Shown: positions 32,601-45,069, counted from the first letter of the stretch. The stretch is 64,000 nt of DNA from Stomorhina lunata (GCA_933228675.1 OW121740.1:7940442-8004441), one strand, 5' to 3'. The notes: generated by a model not told the origin, from the letters alone. Program-made: numbers and translations.

Positions 32601-34140
32601 ATTTTTATCGAAAAATTTTACAAAGAATAATATTTTTGTCAAAAATCGTTTTATAAAAAAATGTTTAAATCGAAAATATCTAAAAAATCTATTTTTTTGC
32701 TAAAATTCAAGAAAATCGTTGTAGATCATTATATTTATTCTATTCTGTGACTTTTAACAAAATCAAAGAACACGTTCCAAAGATATGATAAAATCAATGG
32801 TTTAGCCTTTTCAAAAATATCAATATCCAATTGAAAAAAGCCCAATTTTGTATAATCAGAAGAGCATAACGATAATACAAATTAAGTAAGTAATGCAAAA
32901 AAATTAATTTTCTTGACTGTGCAAAAAACAACAATTTAATTTTCCTTTCCACCTTTTAGTACAAAAATTATATAACTTTTTTTGTAAACACTTAAATTAA
33001 TTACTTTCTAACTTATTTTAGAAACAAGTAAACAATGAAATCGAATGAAAAGCAATAAATCAGCCACATGCAGAAGAAAATTGAACGAGAACATTCTTAC
33101 ACAACAATTATTTAATTAAAATACATATAATATATTATTGACCACGTAAGGCGGTGAAACTAAGAAAGAAAAACGAAAATTATTACTAATTTCCTTTTGA
33201 AAAAATGTTAAACGCGTCTGTCACACCATTTCGGTAATATTCTCTTGTATTCAAGATTTTTATAAATTGGGTAATAATAAATTAAATAATAAAATTTTAA
33301 TTGTATGAAAAAAAATTATTAGAACACAAGCTAGTGTTGCAAAATTGTTTAAACAATTAAAATTATCAACTTTATAGTTGATTAAAAATTTAGTTAGTCA
33401 AACAAAAATTACTCTGGAAAATCTCTAAATCCCGTTAAACAACATTTTTACATATTGGCAACATTGTATTCAGTTTGTTTACATTTGCCGCCTGCAACCC
33501 AGAGATGGAAACGTGTGTGGGTTCTTACAATCATTTGTTTATTTATTTGACCGTTATTTCTGATTTTTTTCACTTGCATTTTTCTTAGGGTTTAAATAAG
33601 TTTTTTGTTGTCTAAAAATGGTTAATATGTACTTGTTAATACAAAATGCTGATTGTAAAAACCCACTTTTATAAATGTAACCGGCATTTGAGACCAAAAA
33701 GAATAAAATATGTTTATTATTTTTATTAAAAGTGGGTGTGTTGTTTATTGTACTTTAATAAACTGCATTACTAATTGTTTTATGCATGAAATTTGTATTC
33801 ATGGCTGGTTTTTATTTGTTAAATAAAAAAAATAAAGTAAATTTATGTTAAATTATTTGTTAAAAAAAAGAAGTCTTTCTTTTTCGTATTTTTATGAGAA
33901 ATTATGCAAATTTTATGTGACTAAATTGTCTTTGGTTAATAATCAATTGATCTTAGTTAAATTTATTTTATTATTCACTGAAAATAAATCAAGAAATACA
34001 TTAACAAAAACAAATTACAAACGATTGAAAACTCATTTTGTAAAATTTGAGCCCTCAGAGCAACATTATCGTTAGCGACAAAAATTTAACTTTAGAGGAT
34101 TAGTTTTTTTTTGCGATTATGTTCAAACAAATAAGTAAAA
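32601..34140. other. AT-rich stretch without a recognisable gene
   Basis: No feature can be supported. A somewhat more complex patch at about 33460-33560 could be a promoter but has no open frame next to it. Confidence 0.5.
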
Positions 34141-34149
34141 ATGGGCACC

Positions 34150-34345
34150 ACAAAATATAGTTCAAAGTAGCTAAATTTCAAGACTTGGGCGGCTTATTGG
34201 CCGGTCCGAAATGTAAAAAAAACTGTTCACAAAATTCGCCTACCGTTTGTACCATTGTTTTACGCGTATTGTTGAAATCTCAATTGCTTCTTTATGTATC
34301 GATTCAACCAGAAATGAGCTTCGTCGACGAACACAATTTCTTAAC
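34150..34345 (-). mobile_element. Mariner transposase relic
   Basis: The minus strand at about 34335-34290 reads VFVDEAHFWLNRYI, the first catalytic Asp box of DD41D mariners (compare FSDEAHFWLNGYV at 30 kb). The rest is decayed. Confidence 0.75.
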
Positions 34346-35637
34346 CGAACAAGAAAGAAGCTGAGCTGCCAAAACAGTGTTACCAGAAAGAAAGTTTCTA
34401 AAATATCACTCTAATAAATAAACGTTTAAAGTAAAATTTAGTTCTTTTAAACTTTTTCATTCAACGCATTTCATTTCAAATTAGTGCCTAACTGATGTTT
34501 GATATCAAACTCCAAAGTCATCTTCCTTAAAATTGTTGTTGAGTGTTGCCGTCATCAATTATAAAAAGATTCTTTGAGATTCTGTTACAAAACTCATTTC
34601 ATAAAAGTTTGAATAAATGCAGCAATTAAAGTTTAATTACATTTGTGTAAAATTTGAAAGCAAGTTCTTTGTTCTTGGGAAACTAAAAAGAAAAAACAAA
34701 TATTTTAAAAAGTAAAGAAGTCAAAGTTCATTTTGTTTTAAAGAAATCTTAAATTCAAAAATACTTCACAAAATTTATGTGATTAACTAAATTCAATGGT
34801 TTAAAGAAATCTAAAATCCTAAAATACTTTGCAAAATTTATGTGAATAATTAAATTCTATGGTTTAATAGCTGTAGCATCAATTAGTTATTTTACTAAGA
34901 AAATAAAAAATTTGATGGATATTATTAATTTTAATTCTTTCATAAAATTCCATATCCATTCAGTTATCCGTTATAAACATACGGAGTTTTTAGATGTTGA
35001 AAATGACCTTATTTTTTTGTCCATTTTTATTTATCAATCAAGCTTTGTTTAAAAACATTCAAATTTAAACAAAAGGTTAAAGAACTTAACACAAACACGC
35101 CAGAAATGGAGATAAATGTGAAGCAAATTTAAAAAGTTTATGTCTATTAGCAAAAAAAAACGAAAACGATATACAGTAGGTGTGTTTCCTTCCTTAAATA
35201 AAAAAAAAATCAAATAAAAGTTCAATATTTTCAACTAATTACACTGCACAACAGTAAAAAAAAGTGCAAGGTCTTGACTATATGGGTCCTATTCTGGTAT
35301 TAAATTGTATTAAAACCCTATACTCGGTTTGGCCAATTTAGTTACCGTTTTATTTTTATGGGCCTCCAAAGTTTCCCAATATTAGCATCATGCTAAAAAT
35401 GAGTCATCAATTTTTACCAAATGCCTAATCAAACCTTAAAAATATCGTTGAGGTATGTTCGCCAAAAATTTAGCCAAGAGTATGGCGAATATTTCTTGCT
35501 AAAATTTTATAATAAAAATGTATTTTATCTTAGACTTTTTTAAAAAAGCTTAAGAAAAATTTTTGATTTTTTGAAAAATTTGTGTTTTTAATTTTTTGAT
35601 TATAACTTTTTGGAAACCCTGCTATTTTTACACTATC
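34346..35637. other. AT-rich stretch without a recognisable gene
   Basis: Two direct copies of a roughly 55-bp phrase (ttcacaaaatttatgtgatt / tttgcaaaatttatgtgaat) lie at about 34735-34800 and 34800-34862. Otherwise nothing is recognised. Confidence 0.5.
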
Positions 35638-35850
35638 ACGATCGTTCTCAAATCGATCGATTTCAGATATATTTTTAAGATAATTTTCGGTTATTTTCCC
35701 AAAAAATTTAAACCAAATGGAAGATAAAATATCAGTCAAAAGAATTAAAGCCAAAATTTTATTTTTTTTGGGGGAAATAACCGAAAATTAGCTAAAAAAA
35801 ATATGTCTGAAATCGATCGATTTGAAAACGAAAATGTCCATCACATACCT
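35638..35850. mobile_element. ATCGATCGAT MITE, copy 1
   Basis: Inverted arms of about 55 bp carry caaatcgatcgatttcag and attttcggttattt, with a roughly 70-bp centre. The right end reads ccatcacatacctg. The same element occurs at 58160-58360 and, diverged, at 50030-50255. Confidence 0.85.
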
Positions 35851-37237
35851 GTATGTTTGGGAAAATTGTAGCCACAGTAAAGCTAAACATCTTTTGTGAA
35901 CACACCAATATAATCTGAACATATCTAGATACCAAAAATAGGTCATAAAGTCTCCCTTGTGTCAACAAATTAAATTTTTTAACTCAAATTTAAGCATGAT
36001 CCGTTTTATGTGAAAAGGATAAGTTACAACATGGTCCAATGTAATCCAAACATGGACCATGTTGACTAAAAAAATATTTGGCAATACTTGCAATAGATGC
36101 TTAAAAAAATGCAAATATGACGTAATGTTTTTTTTTAATTACATGGTCCTTCCCTTCCCTTCCCTTCACATATGTTTGGATTCCCTTGGACTACTCCTGA
36201 TCCATAGTGAAGTACTCTTTACACGTGTATAAGGAGTAGTTTGATTTCTGCAGGGATGTAACTATACATATGTATACAATCCGGCAAATGTGATAATACT
36301 CATCTGGCATATTTTTTTGCACAAAGTATGTAATGACGTACACACATTTGTAAATATGTACATAATTTAAAAAATGTTTACATATTTAATTACTTAAAAA
36401 ATCATTGAGTTATGATGACATACGACCCGACCCATTTTTTTATATTTTGTTTGGCTTGCAAAAAATAACAAGGTAAATGACTGTTTTACAATTTTTACTT
36501 TTATTATTTTTATTTACACTCTGAGGCGTTTTTATTTTTTATTATTTTTCTTACTTTTAACATTAAGGGGCACACACATGTGTCTCGTATTCGTATCATC
36601 TGTTCCAGTTTATGAGTATGTCAACAATATGCTCCGCTTCTTTTATTATTATCTGCTTTTTGAAACCATAAAATTCTTTTGAATATTTATTTTTTAGTCA
36701 AAAACTTGAGAAAACACCTGCCTAGATGTAACAAGTTGTGATGTATCAAAATAAAAACAAAAATAATTGATTGTTTATTTCACCTCAATCTACATACATT
36801 CCTTATAAACCTAAATTGGTATGTGTATTCATTTAATGCTAATGTTTGTAGCGCTTAGAAATATTGGTATAACAACTATACCGATCGTTTAAGAATCACT
36901 TCCTGAGTCGATTTAACGTCCGTTCATCTTGACGTAATCAAAAACTGTTTGGATTTTAATTTATTTATTAATTATGTTAATAAAATTTGACATAGACATT
37001 TTTGGATTCATTTAAAATTTGGACCATTATTTCAGTCTGTGCTAGTTGAAAAAAACGACAAAAGGGAGACTAAGTGGGTAAAGATAATTCGAGTACGCTG
37101 AATTCAATGGTGCTAACCTTATTTAAGGTTAGCTCTAGTTTTCGAGATATAGAGTTATTTAAAAATTGGAGGAAGTTGAGCAATAAATATTTGCGTAATT
37201 CGAAAATTGTTTATTTTCATGAACTAAGTAAAAAAAT
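35851..37237. other. AT-rich stretch with a small Helentron fragment
   Basis: At about 36855-36930, agaaatattggtataac and accgatcgtttaagaatcac match the head region of the mini-me elements. A tcccttcccttccc run is at about 36150. No gene is recognised. Confidence 0.5.
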
Positions 37238-37395
37238 TCGGCAACAAAATTATCTTTCAAGAACACAAATTATTTTTTTAATCCGAGCAGTCGTTTTGGA
37301 GATAACTTTTTTGGTTTGCAAAAAAAAAATATTTTTAAAAAAAATAAATATTTTTGTAAATTAGTGTTTCTGAAAGATAATTTTGTTGCCGAACA
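37238..37395. repeat. Inverted repeat, 30-bp arms
   Basis: ttcggcaacaaaattatctt (37238) and its reverse complement (aagataattttgttgccgaa, about 37376-37395) flank about 100 bp. Confidence 0.85.
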
Positions 37396-37699
37396 TAGAA
37401 AATCATAGAAGGGAAAACCTGTCAAATAAACCTGAATTAGCTGTCAAAAAAACCTGAATCTATCATTGTGTTTGAAAAAATTTTTTTTAGTAGTGTTAGT
37501 AAAAAATCAAATTCACACAGTTGGTTCTTAAGCACAGTTGTATTAAAAGTTCTGAAAAAATAGGTACCTTTTAATGAAATATTTGTATATTATTTTGAAG
37601 ATATAATTAATATTTCAATTGTTTTAAACAAAATATAAAATCTGGCTTAAGAACCACAGTTTTTGAAAAATTTCACATAAAAAAAATAATATGAAAAGA

Positions 37700-38530
37700 T
37701 TTCTAAAATGTACAATTTTTATATAAAAAATACTATTTTTATAGGAAATTTTCCAAAAATTTACTAAATATTTTTATAGGATTATTTTTAATTTACTATT
37801 TTTATAGGAAAATTTTCGAAAATTTACTATTTTTATAGGAAATTTTTAAAAAATTTACCATTTTTATAGGAAATTTTTCAAAAATTTATTATTTTTATAG
37901 GAAAATTTTCAAAAATTCACTTTTTACTCAAAAATTTTTTTAATTTACATTTTATATAGGAAATTTTTAAAAGAAATTGCTATTTTTATAGGGTTTTTTT
38001 TAATTTACTATTTTTTATAGGAAATTTTTAAAAAATTTACTTTTTTATAGGAATTTTTTTAAAAAATTACTGCTTTTATAGGAAATTAAAAAAAATACTA
38101 TTTTTATAGGAAAATTTTCAAAAATTTACTTTTTATATAAGAAATTTTTAAAAGAAATTGCTATTTTTATAGGGGTTTTTATAATTTACTATTTTTTATA
38201 GGAAATTTTTAAAAAATTTACTTTTTTTATCAGATTTTTTTTTTTTTAAATTACTACTTTTATAGGAAATTAAAAAAATACTATTTTTATAGGAAAATTT
38301 TCAAAAATTTACTTTTTATATAAGAAATTTTTAAAAGAAATTGCTATTTTTATAGGGTTTTTTTAATTTACTATTTTTATATGAAATTTTTCAAAAATTT
38401 TCAAGAATTTAGTATATTTCAGAAAATTTTTCAAATAATGAGTACTTTTATAGGAAATTTTTCAAAAATTTTGCTATTTTTATAGGATAATTTTTAAAAT
38501 TTTTTTATTTTTATAGCATAATTTTTAAAA
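37700..38530. repeat. 31-bp TTTTTATAGGAAATTTTT satellite
   Basis: The unit tttttataggaaatttttca plus aaaatttacta has a period near 31 bp, with AAATTTTT-c-AAAAATTT as the palindromic core. A longer block (about 150 bp, with aagaaattgctatttttata) repeats at about 37965, 38150 and 38335, a higher-order period near 185 bp. Confidence 0.88.
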
Positions 38531-39118
38531 ATGTATTAAAAATTAGTATTAAAATTATTATTTGTAATTTCTAAAATTAATAGTAACATGCTAGAAACTT
38601 CACTATTCAAATTTCTAAACTGCAAGGTACGTTTAGTTGTACGATCTAAAAAAAGTAGTATATTTTTGAAACTAAAAAAAGCAACTCAGTTTATTTTCAT
38701 TTCCTAATAAAAAAACGTTGAAAAATGTAAAAAAAAATTATTTGTTTTATAGAAAACAAAGTATATTTCAGTTAATAAAATATGACCAAAATGTTTTAAA
38801 AAATTATAAGAATCTTTTTTTTTTTTTGAAAATTTCTGCTGCTGAAGCAATTGATTTTGTGTAATTTAAAGGTAAATAAAATGTTTGTATATGTTTTGAT
38901 TTTTCATTCTTCAATATGGCGGTAGTTACACACAACCTATACGTGTGAGTTGTCATATGGAACAGCTGATTCTTTCCTATCTATTTATAATCTATGTTGC
39001 CGAATTTCGATTTTTTTACCTTTATCCACTAGGTCTCCCTTTTGTCAGTAAAAAAAGTTGTCAAAATCGAGAACATTGTAATTATATAAAGGGTTATCCA
39101 TTTCGTGATTTTAAAAGT
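38531..39118. other. AT-rich stretch without a recognisable gene
   Basis: No gene recognised; an open frame entering the SINE from the left is not coding. Confidence 0.5.
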
Positions 39119-39430
39119 ATAAGACTAGAATTCGGTGAATCGCCGTGGTATAGCAGGTTAGTCATCCGCCTAGCATACCAGAGGCCCAAGTTCGATCCCT
39201 GGCCAGACTCACTTAAAAAAATAAATTTAAAAAAAGCGGCTTTTCACCTCATAACTCAGCTAGCCACTGGTTATTGAGTATTAGGCTATGTAAAACTTCT
39301 CTAACTAATGCATTTGCCGTTCGGAGCCGGCGTTAAAACGTAGGTCCCTTCAATGAGTCTAAAAATAGAGTCGGATGCAACTCATTGTCTGAAAGAAGTA
39401 CCCCTTGTTCCAATTGGAATGTTGTCGGGG

Positions 39431-39461
<31 letters not shown>

Positions 39462-39474
39462 AGACTAGAATTCG
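39119..39474 (+). mobile_element. tRNA-derived SINE, full copy with 16-bp target duplication
   Basis: The target duplication ATAAGACTAGAATTCG is at 39119-39134 and again, exactly, at 39459-39474. Between them lies a 324-bp SINE. It has a tRNA-like head (39141-39206) with A-box TGGTATAGCAGG and B-box GTTCGATCC; the T arm CCAAG/CCTGG pairs at four of five positions. An unrelated body and a (TA)n tail at 39435-39460 follow. The anticodon-loop-like ctagcat would fit an Ala(AGC) ancestor, but this is weak. Transcription would be by RNA polymerase III and mobilisation by a partner LINE. Confidence 0.93.
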
Positions 39475-39479
39475 ACATC

Positions 39480-40600
39480 TGTCAAACTAAGTTGTTTAAG
39501 CATTTTTTTTCTTTTCAGTTGACATTTGGTGGAGGTAATAATTTCTCTCGTTTTATATCGAGCTTTCTCAGAGATCGCACTATAAGAGTTGTTATAGAAG
39601 GGATATCGTCGGACGAGTTAAATTTTAATTCGGGGGTACCACAAGGCTTCGGTCTTTTTCCTACTCTATTTCTTATTTTTTTAAATGACCTTCTATGTCA
39701 AACTTTCAATCCTATCAGCCATGTCACAGAACTCAATTCCGTTCGGAAGTGGAATAAATTCCGCACTTTGCTTCTATTGAAAAAGTAAAACGAAAAAATT
39801 TTTCGGAATGAAACCACTTTCTATTTTCAAAGTGGAATTGAATTCATATGTTTTTAGTTGTTTATTCAATATTTGAACAATTTCCTCAATTAATCAGTGT
39901 TTTTTGTTAAAACAAAGATAGAGTTGAAAATTTCAATTAAAAAAATCTTATTTTGTACTGATTTTGGACATTTAAAATTTTTCGGAATCTATAGAACCTA
40001 AAACCATTTCGATCGGAATTCAACTACGGAATGGTTTCAATTCCGAACGGAATTCGTGACATGCCTGTATATATTCTTTTGCAGATGATAGCAACATCTG
40101 TCATTCGTATTCATTCAATTATAGGCTAAGCACGTTGGATATCAATTCCAAGAGGCAAACCTTTCTACAATATCCAATTGTGGGTCGATTTCAAAATTCA
40201 GTGTGATGTCCGTTGTGATGTCTAGTGTCAAAAGAAGCATTCAAGTGTCTTGGCTTTCTAAAGCGGTGTAGGACCTACTTCACTCCAACTGATCTCCTTA
40301 ATATCTATACCACTTATATCCGACCGAAAATGGAATACAACTCTCATGTATGCGCCAGTGCCTCAAAGTCTATTTTGGAGCTTCTCGAGAGGGCGAAGGT
40401 GCTTATCGGTGACAGTAGGGTAGCCAACTCTATTGTTTCATTGGAGCATCGTCGTAATGTGGGTTGTGTTTCACTGTTCTATCGCTACTATAATGGCAAG
40501 TGCTCAAACGAAATTAGGGATCTTGTTCCTGAAACCCGTACATTTCTTGGTAGCACACGGAACTCAACAAGGGCTCGCTGCATTATGGTCATCGTCGTAA
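39480..40600 (+). pseudogene. Jockey-superfamily LINE reverse transcriptase fragment
   Basis: The frame at 39517-39690 reads SRFISSFLRDRTIRVVIEGI then SGVPQG (RT motif B region). After an inserted MITE, FADDSN (about 40078) is the catalytic box. At 40225-40560 the thumb/C-terminal region follows (KCLGFLKRCRTYFTP, IRPKMEYNSHVCAS, LEHRRNVGCVSLFYRYYNGK). The reading frame is broken several times. The 3' part grades into the 143-bp tandem array. Confidence 0.88.
39717..40067. mobile_element. MITE inserted in the LINE (GGCATGTCAC termini)
   Basis: The right end (ccgaacggaattcgtgacatgcc, about 40043-40067) is matched inverted at 39717-39752 (ccatgtcac, then aattccgttcgg). The insert separates RT motif B from the FADD box. 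The left terminus has decayed by a few bases. Confidence 0.75.
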
Positions 40601-41590
40601 TGTGGGTTGCGTTTCACTGTTCTATCGCTACTATAATGGCAAGTGCTCAAACGAAATTAGGGATCTTGTTCCTGAAACCCGTACATTTCTTCGTATCACA
40701 CGGAACTCAACAAGGGCTCGCTGCATTATGGTCATCGTCGTAATGTGGGTTGCGTTTCACTGTTCTATCGCTACTATAATGGCAAGTGCTCAAACGAAAT
40801 TAGGGATCTTGTTCCTGAAACCCGTACATTTCTTCGTATCACACGGAACTCAACAAGGGCTCGCTGCATTATGGTCATCGTCGTAATGTGGGTTGCGTTT
40901 CACTGTTCTATCGCTACTATAATGGCAAGTGCTCAAACGAAATTAGGGATCTTGTTCCTGAAACCCGTACATTTCTTCGTATCACACGGAACTCAACAAG
41001 GGCTCGCTGCATTATGGTCATCGTCGTAATGTGGGTTGCGTTTCACTGTTCTATCGCTACTATAATGGCAAGTGCTCAAACGAAATTAGGGATCTTGTTC
41101 CTGAAACCCGTACATTTCTTCGTATCACACGGAACTCAACAAGGGCTCGCTGCATTATGGTCATCGTCGTAATGTGGGTTGCGTTTCACTGTTCTATCGC
41201 TACTATAATGGCAAGTGCTCAAACGAAATTAGGGATCTTGTTCCTGAAACCCGTACATTTCTTCGTATCACACGGAACTCAACAAGGGCTCGCTGCATTA
41301 TGGTCATCGTCGTAATGTGGGTTGCGTTTCACTGTTCTATCGCTACTATAATGGCAAGTGCTCAAACGAAATTAGGGATCTTGTTCCTGAAACCCGTACA
41401 TTTCTTCGTATCACACGGAACTCAACAAGGGCTCGCTGCATTATGGTCATCGTCGTAATGTGGGTTGCGTTTCACTGTTCTATCGCTACTATAATGGCAA
41501 GTGCTCAAACGAAATTAGGGATCTTGTTCCTGAAACCCGTACATTTCTTCGTAGCACACGGAACTCAACAAGGGCTCGCTACATTATGGT
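40447..41590 (+). repeat. 143-bp tandem array born from LINE sequence, eight copies
   Basis: The unit runs from catcgtcgtaatgtgggttg to ...ctcgctgcattatggt. It starts at 40447, 40590, 40733, 40876, 41019, 41162, 41305 and 41448. Copies 2-7 look identical. Copy 1 differs at a few sites (gttgtg, cttggtagc) and copy 8 at two. The unit is LINE RT C-terminal sequence (HRRNVGCVSLFYRYYNGKCS). As 143 is not a multiple of three, each copy changes frame, so the overlapping 94-residue open frames are not one protein. Confidence 0.97.
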
Positions 41591-41594
41591 CATA

Positions 41595-41880
41595 TGATAA
41601 CCGACTGTTTTTCCTGCTATTGAAGAATACGATTTGGAGAGTATGTGGTTTCAACAAGACGGTGCCACATGCAAGAGACATTTCCTGCCGCATAATTTCT
41701 CGTCTTGGCGATATCAACTGCCATCCAAGATCATGCAATTTGACATAATTAGAATTTTTTGTGGGGCTACGCGAAGGACCGTGTTTATGCAAATAAACCT
41801 TTAAATCTTGAGCACTTAAAAACCAACATTCGTCTAGTTATGGCTGAAATACCGCCCAATATGTGTGAAAAATTATAATC
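41595..41880 (+). mobile_element. Mariner transposase C-terminal fragment
   Basis: The translation contains FNKTVPHARDISCRIISRLG and DINCHPRSCNLT, a decayed form of the DD41D WFQQDGATCH...PPRSCDLTP region. A further stretch corresponding to YAKDRVYANKPLNLEHLKTN follows in other frames. It abuts the 143-bp array directly. Confidence 0.82.
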
Positions 41881-42553
41881 TGATTATTTGATTAACATAA
41901 TTTAAAAGTCACCCGTTGGAATGAAATAAAAATAAAATGGAACTAAATATTTAGTCCATTTTAATGTAAACAAAAAAAGATTTAATATTAAAATGTTTGT
42001 TTAAGTCTGGTCCGCTAAAAATAAATTTTAATTTGATTTAATTCTTAGAAACATTTATCATCCATCTTAAAAACATTTGCTAAATCAAAAAAAAAACGGC
42101 ATTCAGATTCTTGGAACTTACAAAAAACCCCACAATTTTTTTGTTATAAATTCTCCATAAAATGAGATTATAAATGTAAAAATTTCGAATAAAAATCTCT
42201 TAATCTCAGTTTTTAAAACTAAATCAAGTGCATAAGTAAATATTTATGTATGTACATATGTATGTCTACTAATTATGTATGTTTGCATTACAAAAATTTA
42301 ATCCATTATATAGTTTTTTTTCGGAATTTTAGTAGAAAAACAATTCTAGCATTAACATACATAATTGTGTGTTCAAAAAAAAAAACTCAGTTATTTAAAT
42401 TTAATTTATCAATAAGTTTTACGAAGCATATCAACTTTGACCTACTTAATTTATTTTTAGTTGAGGTATGTACATAAATCTACGATACGATATCAAAATG
42501 AAAACTTCGTGGTTCTAGTTTAATTATGACCAATGCCTGACAAAAAAAATAGG
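41881..42553. other. AT-rich stretch without a recognisable gene
   Basis: Nothing recognised. Confidence 0.5.
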
Positions 42554-42763
42554 ACCTACATTAGGGTTGCCAGACACAAATCCTGAAAAAGCTGGACATA
42601 AGAAAAAAAAAGCTTGACAATCCAAAAATAAGCTGGACATTAATAAAAAAAATTGCTTAACAATTTGCTTCGATGAATCTTAAAATTTTTGATAAACCGA
42701 ATTGCGAATACCGAGATAAAATGAAATCGTCCGAGATCTGAAACAATTTTTAACAGAACAAAT

Positions 42764-43262
42764 ATGGTACTCGCGTTTGTCGATGACATTGATATCATGG
42801 AACGCACATTGCGCGATTTAACAAGTATCGAGAAGGAATCTACTAAAATGGGTCAACGAATCAAAACAAAACTGCAGGCTTTTACAAGCAGGCAATCCTC
42901 TAGAATTGGACAACATGTGATCGTTGAGAACTATAGCTACAAGGTTGTACTTACCTTGGTACCGCCGTCGATATAAATAACGACATAAATTTCTAAATTA
43001 AACGTAGATTAATACTTGCCAACAGATGTTTTTTTGGCATAAGCCAAAAAACGCTTATACTACCCGTGTTATTATATGGTGTTGAATCACGGACACTTGC
43101 ACAAGCAGGGGAAGCTATTCTTTAAGTTTTTGAGAGGAAGATTCTACGAAAAATCTGTGGACCAGTTTTCTATGGAAAGGCCAAGTAGAGGAATATCTTG
43201 ACCTACGAATTGGAGAATATGTGCAAATGATTGAAGCGCATGGAAATCTAAAATATGCTTCG
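42764..43262 (+). pseudogene. LINE reverse transcriptase relic
   Basis: It opens with VLAFVDDIDIMERTLRDLTS (a Y/FxDD box, here FVDD) and IEKESTKMGQRIKTKLQA. Later, in other frames, come LLYGVES and VFERKILRKICGP. These are in the order seen in the insect endonuclease-RT family whose tail (WIGH) occurs at 6.3 kb. Frameshifts and stops are frequent. Confidence 0.8.
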
Positions 43263-43411
43263 ACCTTAACAGGTTTTTGATATAGGCCATTTAAGTAAAG
43301 TAAGTACAAAGGGAAAATTTGATAGAGGGTAATTTTATTACAAAATTAACTTGATCAAGCAATCAATTAATCAGCGCATAAATCACTTAAGTAAAAAAAT
43401 ATTGCGTTTTT

Positions 43412-44206
43412 ATACCCTTCACCACCATGGGTGGAAAGGGTATTATAAGTTTGTGCTGATGTTTGTAACGCATAGAAATATTTGTCTTAGACCAACCTTT
43501 TAGTATACCAATAGACTTAGAATCACTTTCTGAGTCGATTTAGCGATGTCCGTCCGTCCGTCCGTCTGGCTGGCTGGACCCCCATGTAAACCTTGTAATC
43601 AAACTACAGGTCGCAATTCTAAAGATAATTTGATGATTTGGCACAGATAATTTTTTTGATAATGGGACCATGGCTATTGAAATTGGTCAAAATCGGTCTA
43701 TTATTTATGGTACCTCCCATAGGTCCCACTTCCCGGAATTGCTATATTGGCCACAAATATCAATATTTTTTCATGAAATTTAAAAAAGAAACTGCTCATG
43801 TAAACTTAAATCACTGTACCAAATTTTGTTGAAATCGGTCCACATTTGACCATAGCTCCCATACAAACTCTTCTTTAAAACGCACTAAATGAGACAAAAA
43901 ATCACTAAAACGCTCGTAAATCTAAAGATAATGAAAATTTTGAGTTTATTTTTTGCATACATAATTTTTGTAACAACTGTAATCAATCTGCAAAATTTCG
44001 AGATAATCGGTCCACATTTGACCCTAGCTCTCATATAAGTCCAAATGACGGAAGCAGCTTAAATATATAAGTTTTAAGAAAATGTTTGTATGATGGCAAA
44101 ATTTTGCAAATATTTGTCTTTATACAGGAAAAATAACACCTTTGACCTTAGTGGTGAAGGGTATCGTATGGTCGGCTTGACCGACTATAGCGCTTTCTTA
44201 CTTGTT
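43412..44206 (+). mobile_element. Complete Helentron/mini-me element (about 0.8 kb)
   Basis: The left end ATACCCTTCACCAC (43412) and the right subterminal GTGGTGAAGGGTAT (44151-44164) are perfect reverse complements. (GTCC/GTCT)n and (GGCT)n runs are at 43548-43575. The terminal hairpin GTCGG-cttga-CCGAC is at 44171-44185, then ctttcttacttgttttt. It has no coding capacity and lies inside the hAT element. Confidence 0.87.
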
Positions 44207-44589
44207 TTTTTATAAAAATAGTTTTTCTTTAAAAATATTCAAAAAAAATTCAATTCTTTACCTTTCAGCTGGACAAATTTAATTTTAGCTTGACACTGGA
44301 CAAGCACTAAAAAAGCTGGACAATCCAGTCGAATCCAGCCTGACTGGCAACCCTAACCTACATACAGTCACTCAAATTACTGTCCCAATGTTTTTAAGTT
44401 TTTTACGTATATGAGTGTAACAATAAATCTGTTGGCCCAATCTCTCTGATATTATTGGTATTATTGTATATTGGAATCTTGTTAACAATAATAATTAAAA
44501 AACATCATCAAAGAAATAAAACGAAAGCAAATTTTTATTGGGACGGTTTTTTGACTTTAGTTTTTTTTACATATCTGGTGCTATTTTTT

Positions 44590-44960
44590 TAATTTAAGGC
44601 TATACAAGCCTTTATTTGCAGTAAAAATGGTCTCTATACTCTACTAAATGTTTACAATAACTTGGGAACAATGCCGTTCTAAGCTTTCACCACATCTGCC
44701 CTAAGTTTATCTAAATTACTAGGAGTTCCGACAACACCTCTCTTAAGAAGGCCACAGAGGTGCGCGATGGGGTTAAGATCGGATGACTAGGGCGGCCAGT
44801 CAAGGACTTTGTACCTCTTGTCATTGAGACATTTTTGTGTTATATGTGTGTTTTAAAATGACCTTTTCCTTCAAGAATCCAAAATTTTCGCAGAAAACGG
44901 GGAGATTGGTGGCTAAGACATTGACGTAGGACTTTGCAGTCATCGTACTAACAAATTTGT
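44590..44960 (-). pseudogene. Tc1 transposase C-terminal relic
   Basis: The minus frame reads VLDWPP(stop)SSDLNPIAHL then GLLKRGVVGTPSNLDKLRAD. This is the DWPxQSPDLNPIE region of Tc1 (DD34E) transposases with two internal stops. The N-terminal half is missing; only about 60 bp of Tc1 remain between the nested mariner and the right TIR. Confidence 0.88.
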
Positions 44961-45069
44961 GAACTGTTCCAACTCCTTCAGCCACCAAGCATTTTTAATT
45001 ATAATTGTCAACACGAGTCAAATTTACAGTAATACCAAATATTTGAAAGATTGAGCCAACAGCTTTGTA

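Larger units (their letters stand above)
42554..44363. mobile_element. hAT-type element with 8-bp target duplication
   Basis: The target duplication ACCTACAT is at 42554-42561 and at 44356-44363. The inner ends are TAGGGTTGCCAG (42562) and CTGGCAACCCTA (ending 44355), inverted. An 8-bp duplication with TAGGG-type termini fits hAT. There is no hAT transposase; the interior holds a LINE relic and a complete Helentron, so the element was non-autonomous or gutted. Confidence 0.87.

Noticed and set aside
39141..39206. Functional tRNA gene
   Set aside because: A- and B-box-like words are present, but the acceptor and anticodon stems do not pair well and the sequence continues into a SINE body flanked by a target duplication.
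39433..39462. TATA-type promoter element
   Set aside because: The (TA)n run is the 3' tail of the SINE, lying directly before its target duplication.
40447..41590. CRISPR-like array
   Set aside because: The 143-bp units are contiguous with no unique spacers and are derived from LINE coding sequence in a eukaryotic genome.
40225..41748. Repeated 94-residue open frames as a repeat-protein gene
   Set aside because: The unit is 143 bp, so the frame shifts every copy; the open frames overlap and each ends in the next unit. They are LINE remnants.
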